Shown here piece by piece: positions 1-8,667 of a stretch of DNA of 64,000 bases. The notes under the pieces were generated by a model. The model had not been told where the DNA came from and did no database searches. It worked only from the letters and a program-made list of their open reading frames with translations. Within the stretch, counting starts at the first letter, position 1, and each line of letters starts with the position of its first letter. Location of the stretch: positions 62,001-126,000 of the forward strand of contig NC_007799.1 in assembly GCF_000013145.1 (NCBI RefSeq), in the 5' to 3' direction. Both the position numbers and the translations under genes were made by a program. Source of the DNA: Ehrlichia chaffeensis str. Arkansas. GTDB lineage: Bacteria; Pseudomonadota; Alphaproteobacteria; Rickettsiales; Anaplasmataceae.

Positions 1-501
1 AAAAATCAAGTTGAAATTACTGTTAGAGACATAAAAGATAAAGCTAAAATGTATGCCGGTATTCAATCCATAGTTGATAGGGTACTTAATATAAAAGATA
101 TTTCTAGATTTGTTTTAGGATCGTATTGGAATACTATGTCTGCTGATGAACAAGAAAAGTTTATTAGTGAATACAGTAAATATATTAAACGAATGTATAG
201 CAAACAGCTATGCAAGTATTCTGTTTATGATATGAATATTTTGTCTATTAAGAGTCCAAAAGCAGATCATTACTTAATTAATACTCGGTTATCACATGAG
301 AAAGATGTCAATAATTTTTTGATGGTTGAGTTTAAGTTAATTAATACTGGTAATGGATTTCTGTTGTCTGATATAAAAATTAATAGTGCAATTAGTTTTT
401 CTATTACTCAACGTTCTATGATTAAGAATATGATAAGTAAACAGGGTATTGATGGAATGATATCTTATTTCCAATTAGAAAATGCTTCTGCTAAATATTA
501 A
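1..501 (+). CDS. mlaC: MlaC-like phospholipid transport protein, 3' part only
   Basis: The reading frame is open from the first base of the window, so the start lies upstream; the ATG at 49 is internal. The visible 166 residues resemble the C-terminal two thirds of MlaC/Ttg2D, the periplasmic lipid-binding protein that shuttles phospholipids between the outer membrane and the MlaFEDB ABC transporter. Supporting traits are the FVLGSYWNTMSADEQEKF stretch, typical of where MlaC proteins read 'LG..W..ls..q...F', the 'Y..ql..Y' segment and a C-terminal 'MI.KQGIDGMISYFQ', matching the usual 'i..qGfdgLi..Lr' ending. Permease and ATPase genes of the same system lie 13 kb downstream (mlaE, mlaF), so the system is split. 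The family call rests on motif memory; a complete N-terminus with a signal peptide would be the check. Confidence 0.75.
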   Translation, partial: KNQVEITVRDIKDKAKMYAGIQSIVDRVLNIKDISRFVLGSYWNTMSADEQEKFISEYSKYIKRMYSKQLCKYSVYDMNILSIKSPKADHYLINTRLSHEKDVNNFLMVEFKLINTGNGFLLSDIKINSAISFSITQRSMIKNMISKQGIDGMISYFQLENASAKY

Positions 502-981
502 TCTTGTGAATATCTAAGTTAAAGAAAGTTTTTGTATTCAATACAGATTATCATTTCTACGATTGTGGTTATTTGTTGTTTTAACTTTTCAAGTGATAAT
601 TTATGTTGTTGTACTCAAGATACTGTATTAAATATTGGTTTTGCTCTGTTGTAATGTAAGTGTCATAAATAGAGGCATTTTTATTAGACCAGGGTTTTGT
701 TATGTCTACAACTAAAACTGTGGCTTAGGGTGAATACATTGTAAGGTCGTTTATATTTTTTGGGATGGTATAAACCCATTATAAAATATGCTAACCTGTT
801 CGTTAGATATTCAATATAACTGCGATTTTTTAATTAAGAGCATACACACGGAGTGCAAAGCATTGTACTACACTCTTATGAGGATACCTTAAGGAAAATT
901 AGTGAGCCTTTGTAGGAAAATAGATACTACAAAAACCTACTACTGTGAATAAAAAAGTACTGCGTTTTAATGAAGTAAATT
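502..981. other. Noncoding spacer, possible structured RNA
   Basis: No convincing protein gene is visible. The stretch from about 650 to 950 is richer in G and C than most spacers here and contains several short inverted pairs, for example GAGTG/CACTC and TAAGAG/CTCTTA around 834-880 and GTAGG/CCTAC around 914-940. I compared it by eye with tmRNA, RNase P, 6S and SRP RNA hallmarks and could not match any, so no RNA name is given. Confidence 0.3.
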
Positions 982-1269
982 CTATACAGCTTTTGCCTGC
1001 TGTTGTAAATCAAATGCTTTTAACTTTAAAGCCATGCGACTAATTTTTCTTGCTGCAGTATTTCTGTGTATAATTTTTTTGTTAACACACTTGTGTAAAT
1101 TTGACTCAGCCTTTTTAAAGGTTTCAATCATTAGCTCTTTGTTCCCTGCAGCTAAGGCAGCCATAAATTTTTTTACGTAGTTATGTGCTCTGCTTTTCCG
1201 CATGCGATTGACCATAGTGCGTTTCTTTATTACTTTAATCATCTTTTTAGCACTTGGGTGATTTGCCAT
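982..1269 (-). CDS. rpsT: 30S ribosomal protein S20
   Basis: S20 binds 16S rRNA early in 30S assembly. The 95-residue product starts MANHPSAKK, the typical S20 opening, and is rich in Lys and Arg, with the familiar core 'NRMRKSRAHNYVKKF' and 'HRNTAARKISRMALKLK' near the C-terminus. A longer frame begins at 1296, but the extra nine residues are not S20-like, and the ATG at 1269 has an AGG about ten bases upstream, so I chose that start. S20 is usually 87-90 residues; the small excess is at the C-terminus (LQQQAKAV). It stands alone on the minus strand. Confidence 0.95.
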   Translation of the reverse strand: MANHPSAKKMIKVIKKRTMVNRMRKSRAHNYVKKFMAALAAGNKELMIETFKKAESNLHKCVNKKIIHRNTAARKISRMALKLKAFDLQQQAKAV

Positions 1270-1476
1270 ATTTAAATAACCTATCTTATCCTTCACTATA
1301 TAACTCTATAAGTAAATTTTAATCAATGCAAGAGCTTTTATATATTTGTGATGATTTAGCAAGTTAAAGAAGACAGTAATGTTTAAATGTTATGCTGCTG
1401 TTTATAATATGCTTAACTTCCTGCAAACGATACATTAACATAATTCAGAAAATGTTTAGAAATAAGGTTTCGTGCT

Positions 1477-2187
1477 TTACTTTAAAGCTTCTTTAATTAG
1501 TAAGTTGCTTGCTGTTGAAATTCTTGTTTCAAGTTCATTTGTAAATTCTTGTTTTGTTAGTCCAGGATAAATAGGAGCTAAAATTTGTAAAATAGCTTTT
1601 CCAGGTCTTTTTTTAGCGGGAAAAATACTAGCTGGCCAAAATAAACCAGTATTAACTGCTATTGGTACTACGGGAATTGATAACTTATTATACATGGCTG
1701 CGATACCTGGTTTTATAGTTACTTTTTCTCCTGGTATTATTCTTGAACCTTGAGGAAAAATTATGACAGTTCTACCTTCTTGAACACGTAAACTTGTTGC
1801 TGCTAATATGTGTTTCAGAGCTTGAACTTTTTGTTTACGGTCAATAAATATCATTTTTAGTAGCATAAAGTATATACCAAAAATTGGAAAATGCTTTAGC
1901 TCTTTCTTGAGAATGTATACTGGGTCTTTAAATATAGTGAATAGTATTAACGTTTCTAGAGGAGACTGATGCTCTGATGCGATGATATATGGGGAATTGT
2001 CAGGTAAATTTTCATAGCCGCGTATTTCATAGTCTACTTTATCTATAATTTTGCAGAAAGATAGTATTACTTTTATGCCATGAACTGAACACTTTATTTT
2101 TAATGACATTGGGAATATCAAATATAATGGTAAAAATATCACAGCATGTAGTACTGTAAAAAGTGTTGACAATATGTAAAACAGCAT
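1477..2187 (-). CDS. plsC: 1-acyl-sn-glycerol-3-phosphate acyltransferase (PlsC family)
   Basis: This 236-residue protein belongs to the PlsC/LPLAT family, which acylates lysophosphatidic acid to phosphatidic acid at the inner membrane. The first 30 residues form a hydrophobic membrane segment. The catalytic block reads EHQSPLET (His73), so the usual H-X4-D is H-X4-E, a variant I associate with alphaproteobacterial members ('KHQSAWET'). The glycerol-phosphate binding block is FPQGSR (144-149), followed by a PGIAAMY..L..PVVPIAVNTG segment typical of the family. No partner gene is adjacent. Its last 74 coding bases and 22 bases beyond are duplicated about 1.2 kb away at 2661-2756. The function is well supported by motifs; substrate preference cannot be read from the sequence. 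Confidence 0.88.
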   Translation of the reverse strand: MLFYILSTLFTVLHAVIFLPLYLIFPMSLKIKCSVHGIKVILSFCKIIDKVDYEIRGYENLPDNSPYIIASEHQSPLETLILFTIFKDPVYILKKELKHFPIFGIYFMLLKMIFIDRKQKVQALKHILAATSLRVQEGRTVIIFPQGSRIIPGEKVTIKPGIAAMYNKLSIPVVPIAVNTGLFWPASIFPAKKRPGKAILQILAPIYPGLTKQEFTNELETRISTASNLLIKEALK

Positions 2188-2660
2188 TATGACCTGACAT
2201 TTATATTAGTTTTGCTATAGTATAGCCTATAGTTCTAAACGATAAACTATTTTTAATATTATATTAGTTTTTCTATTTATTACTCATATTTTTGTAAGTA
2301 TTGTATATCTGTAGTAATAAGGTAGTAGATAATCATGCAATGTGAATATGTAGAGGCTCATCATTGCGTAAGTTATTATCTATTTTCTTGTATAGTATAA
2401 GTGTAACTATATAGGATACAGTGCTTAATTTGTATGGTTGTGTCAGACTCACACATGTATTTGGATCATTTAATACCTTTATTCAATACAATCGCTTCTT
2501 TTAGTGATACGCAATGATAGTGAATATGTAAAAAGCAAAAGTAATTCATAGAATATTTCTGTGAAGATTGTAATAAAAAATGTTTTTTATAGTGTGTTGC
2601 CTTAGTGTGATTTTGTTTAATGTAGGAAGGTTAGAAAAAGTTTATACTTTACAATAAATA

Positions 2661-2756
2661 TTTAGAAATAAAGTCTTGTGCTTTACTTTAAAGCTTCTTT
2701 AATCAGTAAGTTGCTTGCTGTTGAGATTCTTGTTTCAAGTTCATTTGTAAATTCTT
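2661..2756 (-). pseudogene. Duplicated 3' end of plsC
   Basis: The 96 bp at 2661-2756 match 1455-1550 with only five substitutions and no gaps. They include the last codons and stop of plsC plus 22 bp of its downstream flank. The copy has the same orientation as plsC, begins and ends abruptly, and cannot be translated as a gene. It is a remnant of a direct duplication that placed a partial gene copy in the spacer. Confidence 0.9.
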
Positions 2757-3090
2757 ATGGGAGTAAACATTAAATAAAAGCTCAAATATAGGTTGTTATA
2801 TGTTTGATATGATTTTAATAGAAGTATGATATCTATATTGATTTCGGAAAATATATATTTTGGAAATGACATTAAAGTTCCTGAATTCATGTTCTAATAT
2901 AATGATCATAATGGCTTTTAATTTAAGTAATTAGCAGTCTGATTTGTTAATAACTTTGTAAATGAGTAAGTATGACATTTTCTATAAGTAGGTGTGTTAA
3001 TTAGTCAAAGTATAACAGTCTATGGTACTGTGAATGAAGTACTGATGCGCTATCAGCAACATTGTAAATCTTGAATTAATATTTGTTTCA

Positions 3091-3096
3091 TATAAT
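3091..3096 (+). promoter_or_regulatory. Candidate -10 box for def
   Basis: A perfect TATAAT 40 bp upstream of the def ATG. The best upstream hexamer (TTGAAT, 3071-3076) is only 14 bp away, shorter than optimal, so the -35 is uncertain. Confidence 0.35.
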
Positions 3097-3136
3097 ATGA
3101 TTGGTAGGTTTTATACAAACAGTTGTAAGGAAATAA

Positions 3137-3703
3137 ATGTCAGTTTTGTCAATTGTTACTGTTCCTGATAAAAGATTGTCGTTATGTTCTGAAGAAGTTG
3201 AAAAAGTAGATCAATCTATAAGAAAACTAGTTGATGATATGTTTGAAACAATGCATGCTAATCAAGGGTTAGGATTGGCTGCTGTTCAGGTTGGTGTTCA
3301 TAAACGTATTCTTGTTATGAATGTTCCAGAAGAGTTTGAAGATTCTGAGGATATTGAGAATGTTGAGGATAAAATAGAAGGTTATGAACTATATGGAGGT
3401 CCTTATTGTATAATTAATCCTAAAATTGTTGATATATCTCAAGAGAAAGTAAAATTAAAAGAAGGCTGCTTATCTGTTCCTGGTTATTTTGATTATATAG
3501 TACGTCCTCAGCGTATTGCTGTTCAATATTTAGATTATAATGGTAATGAATGTATAATAAAAGCTCAAGGGTGGCTTGCTAGATGTTTGCAACATGAGAT
3601 TGACCATTTAAATGGAACGGTATTTTTAAAATATCTATCTAAATTTAAACGTGATTTTGCAATAGAAAAAGTGAAAAAGAAAGAACGAACTGATCTTATA
3701 TAA
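3137..3703 (+). CDS. def: Peptide deformylase
   Basis: Removes the N-formyl group from nascent proteins using a bound metal ion. All three signature motifs are present: GLGLAAVQ (44-51), EGCLS (109-113, metal ligand Cys111) and HEIDH (153-157, two His ligands and the catalytic Glu). The protein has 188 residues, near the usual 170-190. An unusually acidic insertion, EEFEDSEDIENVEDKIEG at about 65-82, sits between motifs 1 and 2, where some deformylases carry a short loop. The ATG has a GTAAGGA ribosome-binding site. The uracil-DNA glycosylase gene follows 14 bp after the stop, so the two are probably co-transcribed. Confidence 0.96.
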   Translation: MSVLSIVTVPDKRLSLCSEEVEKVDQSIRKLVDDMFETMHANQGLGLAAVQVGVHKRILVMNVPEEFEDSEDIENVEDKIEGYELYGGPYCIINPKIVDISQEKVKLKEGCLSVPGYFDYIVRPQRIAVQYLDYNGNECIIKAQGWLARCLQHEIDHLNGTVFLKYLSKFKRDFAIEKVKKKERTDLI

Positions 3704-3717
3704 TTGTTGGTATTGAT

Positions 3718-4503
3718 GTGAGTGACTTGGACCTATTGGAAGTGTTGAAATTTTATCATGAGAATGGTATTGATTGTACATTAGAAGATGTGCAGTATAA
3801 TGTTTTTACAAGTAAAAATCTATCTTTGCAAAATAGTAGTGATACAGGGTATTGTATGAAAGAAAAACAGGCAAGTATTAAAGAAAATACGGAGGATTAT
3901 TATCTGTTAAAAGCTCAAAGTCTTGCTGAACAATGTAATACTATAGAGCAATTAAAAAGTGCTGTAGAATCTTTTGATGGATGTGATATAAAAAATTTAG
4001 CAACAAATACTGTATTTGCTGATGGGAATCCTAAAGCAAGAGTCATGTTAATAGGAGAAGCTCCTGGTGCGAATGAAGATTTAAAAGGTATACCGTTTTG
4101 TGGTGCTAGTGGTATGTTGCTTGATAAAATGTTGCAGGCAATAGGTTTTGATAGAACTACTGTATATATTAGTAATGCTGTATTTTGGCGTCCTCCTGGT
4201 AATAGAAGACCAACAGATTTTGAAATAGCAGTATGCAAGCCTTTCGTAGAAAAACATATAGCCTTAATTGTGCCTCAAATGTTAGTATTAGTGGGAAGTA
4301 CTGCGTGTTATGCTATGCTTGATTCTAAGAACCCTATATCTAGACTTAGAGGGAGGTTTCATTCATATAGTAATCAGTTTCTTCAGCATAGTATTACTAC
4401 GGGTATTATATTTCATCCATCATACTTATTACGCCAACCAATGCAAAAACGTCTTGCTTGGGAGGATTTAAAGCAGATTAAGCGTTATTTTGATACTTTG
4501 TAA
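3718..4503 (+). CDS. Uracil-DNA glycosylase, family 4 type
   Basis: A 261-residue family-4/5 uracil-DNA glycosylase that excises uracil from deaminated DNA and, in this family, carries an iron-sulfur cluster. Visible motifs are FDGCDIKNLATNTVFADGNP (candidate cluster Cys), GEAPG followed by GIPFCGASG (the active-site loop region), NAVFWRPPGNRRPT, and HPSYLLRQ near the C-terminus (the family's His-Pro-Ser motif). The only start in frame at the 5' end is GTG at 3718, 14 bp after def. The first 80 residues are less conserved, as is usual for alphaproteobacterial members. A candidate hairpin follows downstream at 4627-4653. Family assignment is strong; uracil specificity is inferred from the family. 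Confidence 0.9.
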   Translation: MSDLDLLEVLKFYHENGIDCTLEDVQYNVFTSKNLSLQNSSDTGYCMKEKQASIKENTEDYYLLKAQSLAEQCNTIEQLKSAVESFDGCDIKNLATNTVFADGNPKARVMLIGEAPGANEDLKGIPFCGASGMLLDKMLQAIGFDRTTVYISNAVFWRPPGNRRPTDFEIAVCKPFVEKHIALIVPQMLVLVGSTACYAMLDSKNPISRLRGRFHSYSNQFLQHSITTGIIFHPSYLLRQPMQKRLAWEDLKQIKRYFDTL

Positions 4504-5043
4504 TATTATTCTAGCATGTAAATGTAAGTTTAAGAATGAATATTGCTTTGAGATGTGTTCACGGGTGTTTGATTTGTGTTGTATAAATAGCTCTGTAAAC
4601 CAGGGAGAGCTTGTGTAGTGAAGAGTTGCTTAGAAGGATTAAAAAACTAAGCATTATTTTTATACTTTATATGTTTAATGCTAGCTTTATTATGCGAATG
4701 TAAGTTTGAGAATACATATTATTTAGGCATGTATAAAATGAGTATGCTTGGTGTGTATTGCATGTGTTGATAAGTGAGTTGGCAATTAGACGTAATACAG
4801 TAAAAAAATTTTTTCTATATGGTTTAATAGTATATTGCAAATTTATTTATTAATTTGGTCAATGGTTTTAATATAAGTTTGATGTTTTGTATAATGTTAA
4901 AAAATGTACAAGGATATAAAAGTTTTTTTATTACTACTGGAAATCTAATAGTAGTTGTAATAGCTTGTACTTATTTTTAATGCTGGATTATCGAAATTAA
5001 TTGCGTTGTTAATCTTTACAGCGAGAACTTTTCATCAAGGATA
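4504..5043. other. Convergent spacer
   Basis: 540 bp between the converging uracil-DNA glycosylase gene and recF. Apart from one hairpin (4627-4653) I see only AT-rich sequence and no reading frame worth calling. Confidence 0.5.
4627..4653 (+). terminator. Weak intrinsic terminator candidate
   Basis: A perfect 7-bp inverted repeat TGCTTAG/CTAAGCA with a 13-base loop, followed by TTATTTTTA. The loop is long and the stem is AU-rich, so this is tentative. Confidence 0.3.
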
Positions 5044-6162
5044 TTATTGCAAGAGTGTTGCTGTATTATTTGCTACATGAAAAAATTTAAAATATTCTTT
5101 ATGTTTTGTAAAATTTTGTTGCGTAAGGTCGATATCTGTTAACCATACTTGACATTTTATATCTCTGATGATTTCTAATAATTTTTCTTGATGATATGCA
5201 TCTAGGTGAGACATAACGTCATCCAATAATAGGATAGGGTATTCTCCAATGTTTTGTTTTGCAAAAACAGAAGATAAAATTAATGATAGTAGTAGAATTT
5301 TTTGTTCTCCGGTTGAGCAGTAATTTGCTATTAAGTTTTTTTCTGAATGGAATATTTGAAAATTATCGTTATGAACTCCAAAATTGACTAAATTACTTAG
5401 TGAATCTTTACTTCTGTTGTTTTTTAAATGTTCTTTATATAGCTCAATAGAATTTTCTTGGTCTAATAAATTGAATACTTGGCTTTGAATTTTTATGATT
5501 GCTTTAAAAAAAGCATGAGATTTGCTATTTTGAGATAGAGTGTTTTGTAATGTTTGTAAAACATTAAATCTTATACGAGCAATGTTTATGCCATTTTCTG
5601 CAATTATGCTTTCTAAGCTAGATAACCAAAAGTTATCTATAGAGTTGTTATATAATAACTTGCTTCTTTCCTGCTTTGCTTTGTTATATTTTATAATATG
5701 TATAGCGTATTTTGTATCGAAAATGTGTGCTATTCTGTCAAAAAATCTTAATCGTTCACTTTGTGATTTTAAGAAAATATGATCTAATTGTGGTATTAAC
5801 CATATGATGCTTGTAATTTTATGTAATGTAGTATAGCTTTGGTTTTTATTGCTAATTAATATAGCGCGTTTGTTGTGATTCCGTGAAATTGCAATAGGAT
5901 AAATACCGTTTTGTGTATGCATTTGATATGAAACACTCCATGGGGAATTTGAAAGACTGTTTTGCATGCTTTCTGTGTTCACTCCTCTAATGCCAGTGCC
6001 TTTTGATAGTAGAGAAATTGCCTCTAAGATATTTGTTTTTCCTGCACCATTTTTTCCAAGTAATACAACTGATTTACTAGAAGTATCTAGCTCAAGGTTT
6101 ATGTAGTTACGAAAGTTTACTAGTCGCAAATTGTTTATGTAAGATTTTTCTATAGATGACAT
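5044..6162 (-). CDS. recF: DNA replication and repair protein RecF
   Basis: RecF is an SMC-like ATPase that, with RecO and RecR, loads RecA at gaps on single-stranded DNA. The 372-residue protein has a Walker A GKNGAGKT (36-43), an ABC-type signature STGEQ (about 283-287) and a Walker B LLLDDVMSHLD (from about 311), in the order and spacing of RecF. It opens with the typical 'L.L.NFRNY' strand (12-20). Length is as expected (about 360-375). It is on the minus strand with long spacers on both sides, so it is not in the common dnaA-dnaN-recF arrangement here. Confidence 0.95.
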   Translation of the reverse strand: MSSIEKSYINNLRLVNFRNYINLELDTSSKSVVLLGKNGAGKTNILEAISLLSKGTGIRGVNTESMQNSLSNSPWSVSYQMHTQNGIYPIAISRNHNKRAILISNKNQSYTTLHKITSIIWLIPQLDHIFLKSQSERLRFFDRIAHIFDTKYAIHIIKYNKAKQERSKLLYNNSIDNFWLSSLESIIAENGINIARIRFNVLQTLQNTLSQNSKSHAFFKAIIKIQSQVFNLLDQENSIELYKEHLKNNRSKDSLSNLVNFGVHNDNFQIFHSEKNLIANYCSTGEQKILLLSLILSSVFAKQNIGEYPILLLDDVMSHLDAYHQEKLLEIIRDIKCQVWLTDIDLTQQNFTKHKEYFKFFHVANNTATLLQ

Positions 6163-6694
6163 CTAATAATATTCCTTTTTTACTTAGAATGGAAATTTTA
6201 TACTTATATCAATTTTTTCTGCAAGAACTACTCACTTATTATATTGAATACTACGAAAGTCTTGTATTAATTATAAAGTTGAAAGTTTCTTTATATATGA
6301 AATGTATAATTTTGTGACTGATTTATGAATCAGTAATGAGCTTTTTAATATAATAATAAATTTCATATCAAATTTATAATTTATAATGTGGTAGAGAATC
6401 ATCTGATATATAGGATTTTAAAGTTGTTTTTTAATATATAGTGCTGAATCTGTAATTTCGAAAAGTTGTGTGAAGATTGTGTATGTATTTAAAGTGTCTG
6501 AGGTCTATGCTTATGAGCTTTATGAATTAGCATCATATATTAAGCTTGTGACCTGGTAGGGAACAAAACTAAGACTTAAAATTATTTAGAGTGTAAGGTG
6601 TAATCCTAATTTGTTGTTTAAATGGATTATTGTATTTAAAAAATTTATTTGAGAGGTGTATGAACTCTGAAGATGTGTGACATGCAAGTTTGTG
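6163..6694. other. Spacer between argF and recF
   Basis: 532 bp of AT-rich DNA upstream of recF and downstream of argF, both on the minus strand. No gene, repeat or convincing hairpin seen. Confidence 0.5.
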
Positions 6695-7606
6695 TTATAG
6701 CAGATTTAAACACCATAACATGATTGCCTTTTGAATATGTAATCTATTTTCTGCTTCATCAAATATATATGAATTTGGTCCATCTATTATTTCAGATGTT
6801 ACTTCTTCTCCTCTGTGTGCTGGTAAACAATGTAAAAACATGTAGTTAGGTTTAGCTTTTTCAAGAAGTTTGGCATTAACTTGGTATTTGAAAAACTCGG
6901 TTTTGATATTATTTTCATAACCCATTGAAATCCAAGAGTCTGTAGTAATAATATCTGCGTCTGAAATGATGTTATGAGGATTTGCATCATATGTGATATT
7001 ATTACCTTTCTCTTGTGCTGACTTAAGCAGTAAATCAAGATTTTTTGAATATTCTAAAGTTGAAATGTTTAGTTTGAAGTTTAATACTGTTGCAGCATGT
7101 ATCCAAGACACTAGCATATTGTTAAAATCTCCAATCCAACTTACTGTAGCATTTTCTATAGGGCCTGTCTTTTCTTCGTAAGTCATAATGTCAGCTAAGA
7201 CTTGACATGGGTGACTATGTTGTGTGAGGCTATTAATGACTGGAACTGTGCTGTGTTTGTCTAATTCAAGTAGAGAATTATGTTCTAATATCCTTATTAC
7301 TATTAAATCAACATATCTTGATAAAACTTTAGCTGTATCGTAGATGGATTCTCCTCTTGTCAATTGAGTATCCTTTTCATTAAGAATAATAGCATTTCCA
7401 CCTAGTTGGTTTATTCCAACTTCAAATGATATCCTTGTACGGGTTGATGGCTGCAGAAATATTAAAGCTATATTTTTATTCAATAGGTGTTTGCTATATT
7501 GGTTAGGTTTTTTTTTGATTATAGAACTATAGTCTAAGATTGTTCTTAGTTCCTCTTTTGTATGTAAATTAAGATCTGTAAAAGAACAAATATTTGCTTT
7601 ATTCAT
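6695..7606 (-). CDS. argF: Ornithine carbamoyltransferase
   Basis: Converts ornithine and carbamoyl phosphate to citrulline in arginine biosynthesis. The 303-residue protein has the carbamoyl-phosphate loop STRTR (54-58), HPCQ (132-135), the ornithine-side DSWISMG (223-229, family pattern D.W.SMG) and HCLPAHRGEEV (259-269) with the catalytic Cys of the HCLP motif. The SMG loop and HCLP separate it from aspartate carbamoyltransferases. Length matches the family. A small membrane ORF ends 18 bp upstream in the same direction and may be co-transcribed. Confidence 0.95.
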   Translation of the reverse strand: MNKANICSFTDLNLHTKEELRTILDYSSIIKKKPNQYSKHLLNKNIALIFLQPSTRTRISFEVGINQLGGNAIILNEKDTQLTRGESIYDTAKVLSRYVDLIVIRILEHNSLLELDKHSTVPVINSLTQHSHPCQVLADIMTYEEKTGPIENATVSWIGDFNNMLVSWIHAATVLNFKLNISTLEYSKNLDLLLKSAQEKGNNITYDANPHNIISDADIITTDSWISMGYENNIKTEFFKYQVNAKLLEKAKPNYMFLHCLPAHRGEEVTSEIIDGPNSYIFDEAENRLHIQKAIMLWCLNLL

Positions 7607-7624
7607 ACATTTTATAACCTGGCT

Positions 7625-7732
7625 CTAGAATTTGACTTTTACTATTGATGTGAAAAACAATATTGCTACTAGAATTATTAGTAGAAATAATAAGATGTAA
7701 TTTTTGCTTTTCTTGTTGCTTGACGTCTTCAC
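7625..7732 (-). CDS. Possible 35-residue single-span membrane protein
   Basis: A short frame, GTG start at 7732 and TAG at 7625-7627, encodes a Lys/Asn/Ser-rich head of about 12 residues, then a hydrophobic stretch of about 20 residues (YILLFLLIILVAILFFTSIV) and a KVKF tail. An AAGG motif sits nine bases before the GTG, good ribosome-binding spacing. It ends 18 bp before argF on the same strand. The layout (basic head, one helix, short basic tail) resembles tiny oxidase-associated membrane proteins such as CoxF, but this likeness is only in shape. Conservation in other Ehrlichia genomes would decide whether it is real. Confidence 0.45.
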   Translation of the reverse strand: MKTSSNKKSKNYILLFLLIILVAILFFTSIVKVKF

Positions 7733-7936
7733 TGGAAAATGCCTTTTTATGTAAACGAGATAATCTCAAGACAAGGGCATTTCAACATAAAATATGTTTG
7801 ATGTCAATAGTTTTTGCTTGTGTATACTTTATACTTACTGTTCAAGGCATCATTGTGGAAGTTTTTTGCACCATTAAGTGTTTACGTATACACAAGCTTT
7901 GATTTGGTTGTGAAGTAGAGTATAAAATAACTTGAA

Positions 7937-8341
7937 TTATTGTGCTGATGAGAAATACCCTTTGAGTGAATACCATAAATCTTTGAAAAAATTGGATTGT
8001 TTTGTAGTATTTGATTCATATATGATTTCTGTTTCATTGGATTCTACTTTCTTAAGGTTAATTAAATCCATATCACTCAGCGTAGGATCCGTACCATATG
8101 ATGTTTGTGTGGATGGTGATGTAGTCTGGGTAGTATTGTTGGTATTAGTATCCCAGAATTCACTGTTATTTGTAGTAGTATTAGTACTATGGGTTTGTGC
8201 GGTTAATGATGTATCTTGAACGGTATCATTAGTATTAGTACTTCCAAATTCACTTGTACTTGTAGTAGTTGCTTTTTTGGTTTTGGGTTTGGTTGTTGTA
8301 TTTTTTCCTTTTTGTGTTTTGGGAGTGTTTTTTGTTGTCAT
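7937..8341 (-). CDS. Thr/Asn/Ser-rich protein with a two-unit repeat
   Basis: No family recognised. The 134-residue product is extremely rich in Thr, Asn, Ser and Gln up to about residue 85, with a Lys/Thr-rich head (1-24) and two imperfect 30-residue repeats (SEFGSTNTNDTVQDTS from 30 and SEFWDTNTNNTTQTTS from 60). The last 50 residues change character and end in an aromatic, amphipathic segment (SNFFKDLWYSLKGYFSSAQ). There is no classical signal peptide. Composition of this kind, with tandem repeats and Ser/Thr bias, is known in Ehrlichia proteins exported to the host (tandem-repeat proteins), so an effector or surface role is a reasonable inference but unproven. A TTGACA lies 72 bp upstream (8413-8418). 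Confidence 0.72.
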   Translation of the reverse strand: MTTKNTPKTQKGKNTTTKPKTKKATTTSTSEFGSTNTNDTVQDTSLTAQTHSTNTTTNNSEFWDTNTNNTTQTTSPSTQTSYGTDPTLSDMDLINLKKVESNETEIIYESNTTKQSNFFKDLWYSLKGYFSSAQ

Positions 8342-8667
8342 ATTAGTATACCCATAATTGTACTTAACCTAAGAATGTTAATATTATTTTATTAAATAAT
8401 AGATAATTTAGCTGTCAAAAAAACGTTTCTTAATTAGTTTTATATTGTATGTGTGTGTACATGTTTTTTGTAATATATTATTGAATATTGAGGGTGTAAG
8501 AGGTTTTGTTTAGATGTTGGTGATTGTGATCGTATCAGATCCTTGCTATGTTTTAGGTACGTAAAAAAATTACTAAAAATTTTTATAATACATTTGATTA
8601 TGGAATTATCTATACTAACAGGGTTGTAAAGTGTAAAATTTGTAGTTTTATATAACATGTTAAAATA
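8342..8667. other. Divergent promoter region
   Basis: 326 bp between the divergent Thr-rich gene and polA. It carries the minus-strand TTGACA noted separately. A 72-codon frame on the minus strand has no coding character. Confidence 0.5.
8413..8418 (-). promoter_or_regulatory. Candidate -35 box for the Thr-rich gene
   Basis: A perfect TTGACA reading on the minus strand, 72 bp upstream of the start at 8341. Downstream sequence is AT-rich, with TAATAA at 18 bp spacing as the best -10, a weak match. Confidence 0.3.

Larger units (their letters stand above)
2188..3136. other. Long spacer with a duplicated plsC fragment
   Basis: Almost 950 bp without an intact gene, between the plsC start (minus) and def (plus). 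It contains the plsC 3'-end copy listed separately. The rest is AT-rich with no long frame. A perfect TATAAT lies at 3091-3096, 40 bp before def. Confidence 0.6.

Noticed and set aside
650-950. tmRNA or RNase P RNA
   Set aside because: I searched by eye on both strands for the tmRNA tag ending, the acceptor-piece start and the RNase P core motifs and found none of them.
7663-7902. 79-codon plus-strand frame opposite the small membrane ORF
   Set aside because: Composition is that of the reverse strand of AT-rich DNA. The minus-strand frame in the same place looks better.
8440-8658. 72-codon minus-strand frame before polA
   Set aside because: Lies in a divergent promoter region, has no coding character and no ribosome-binding site.
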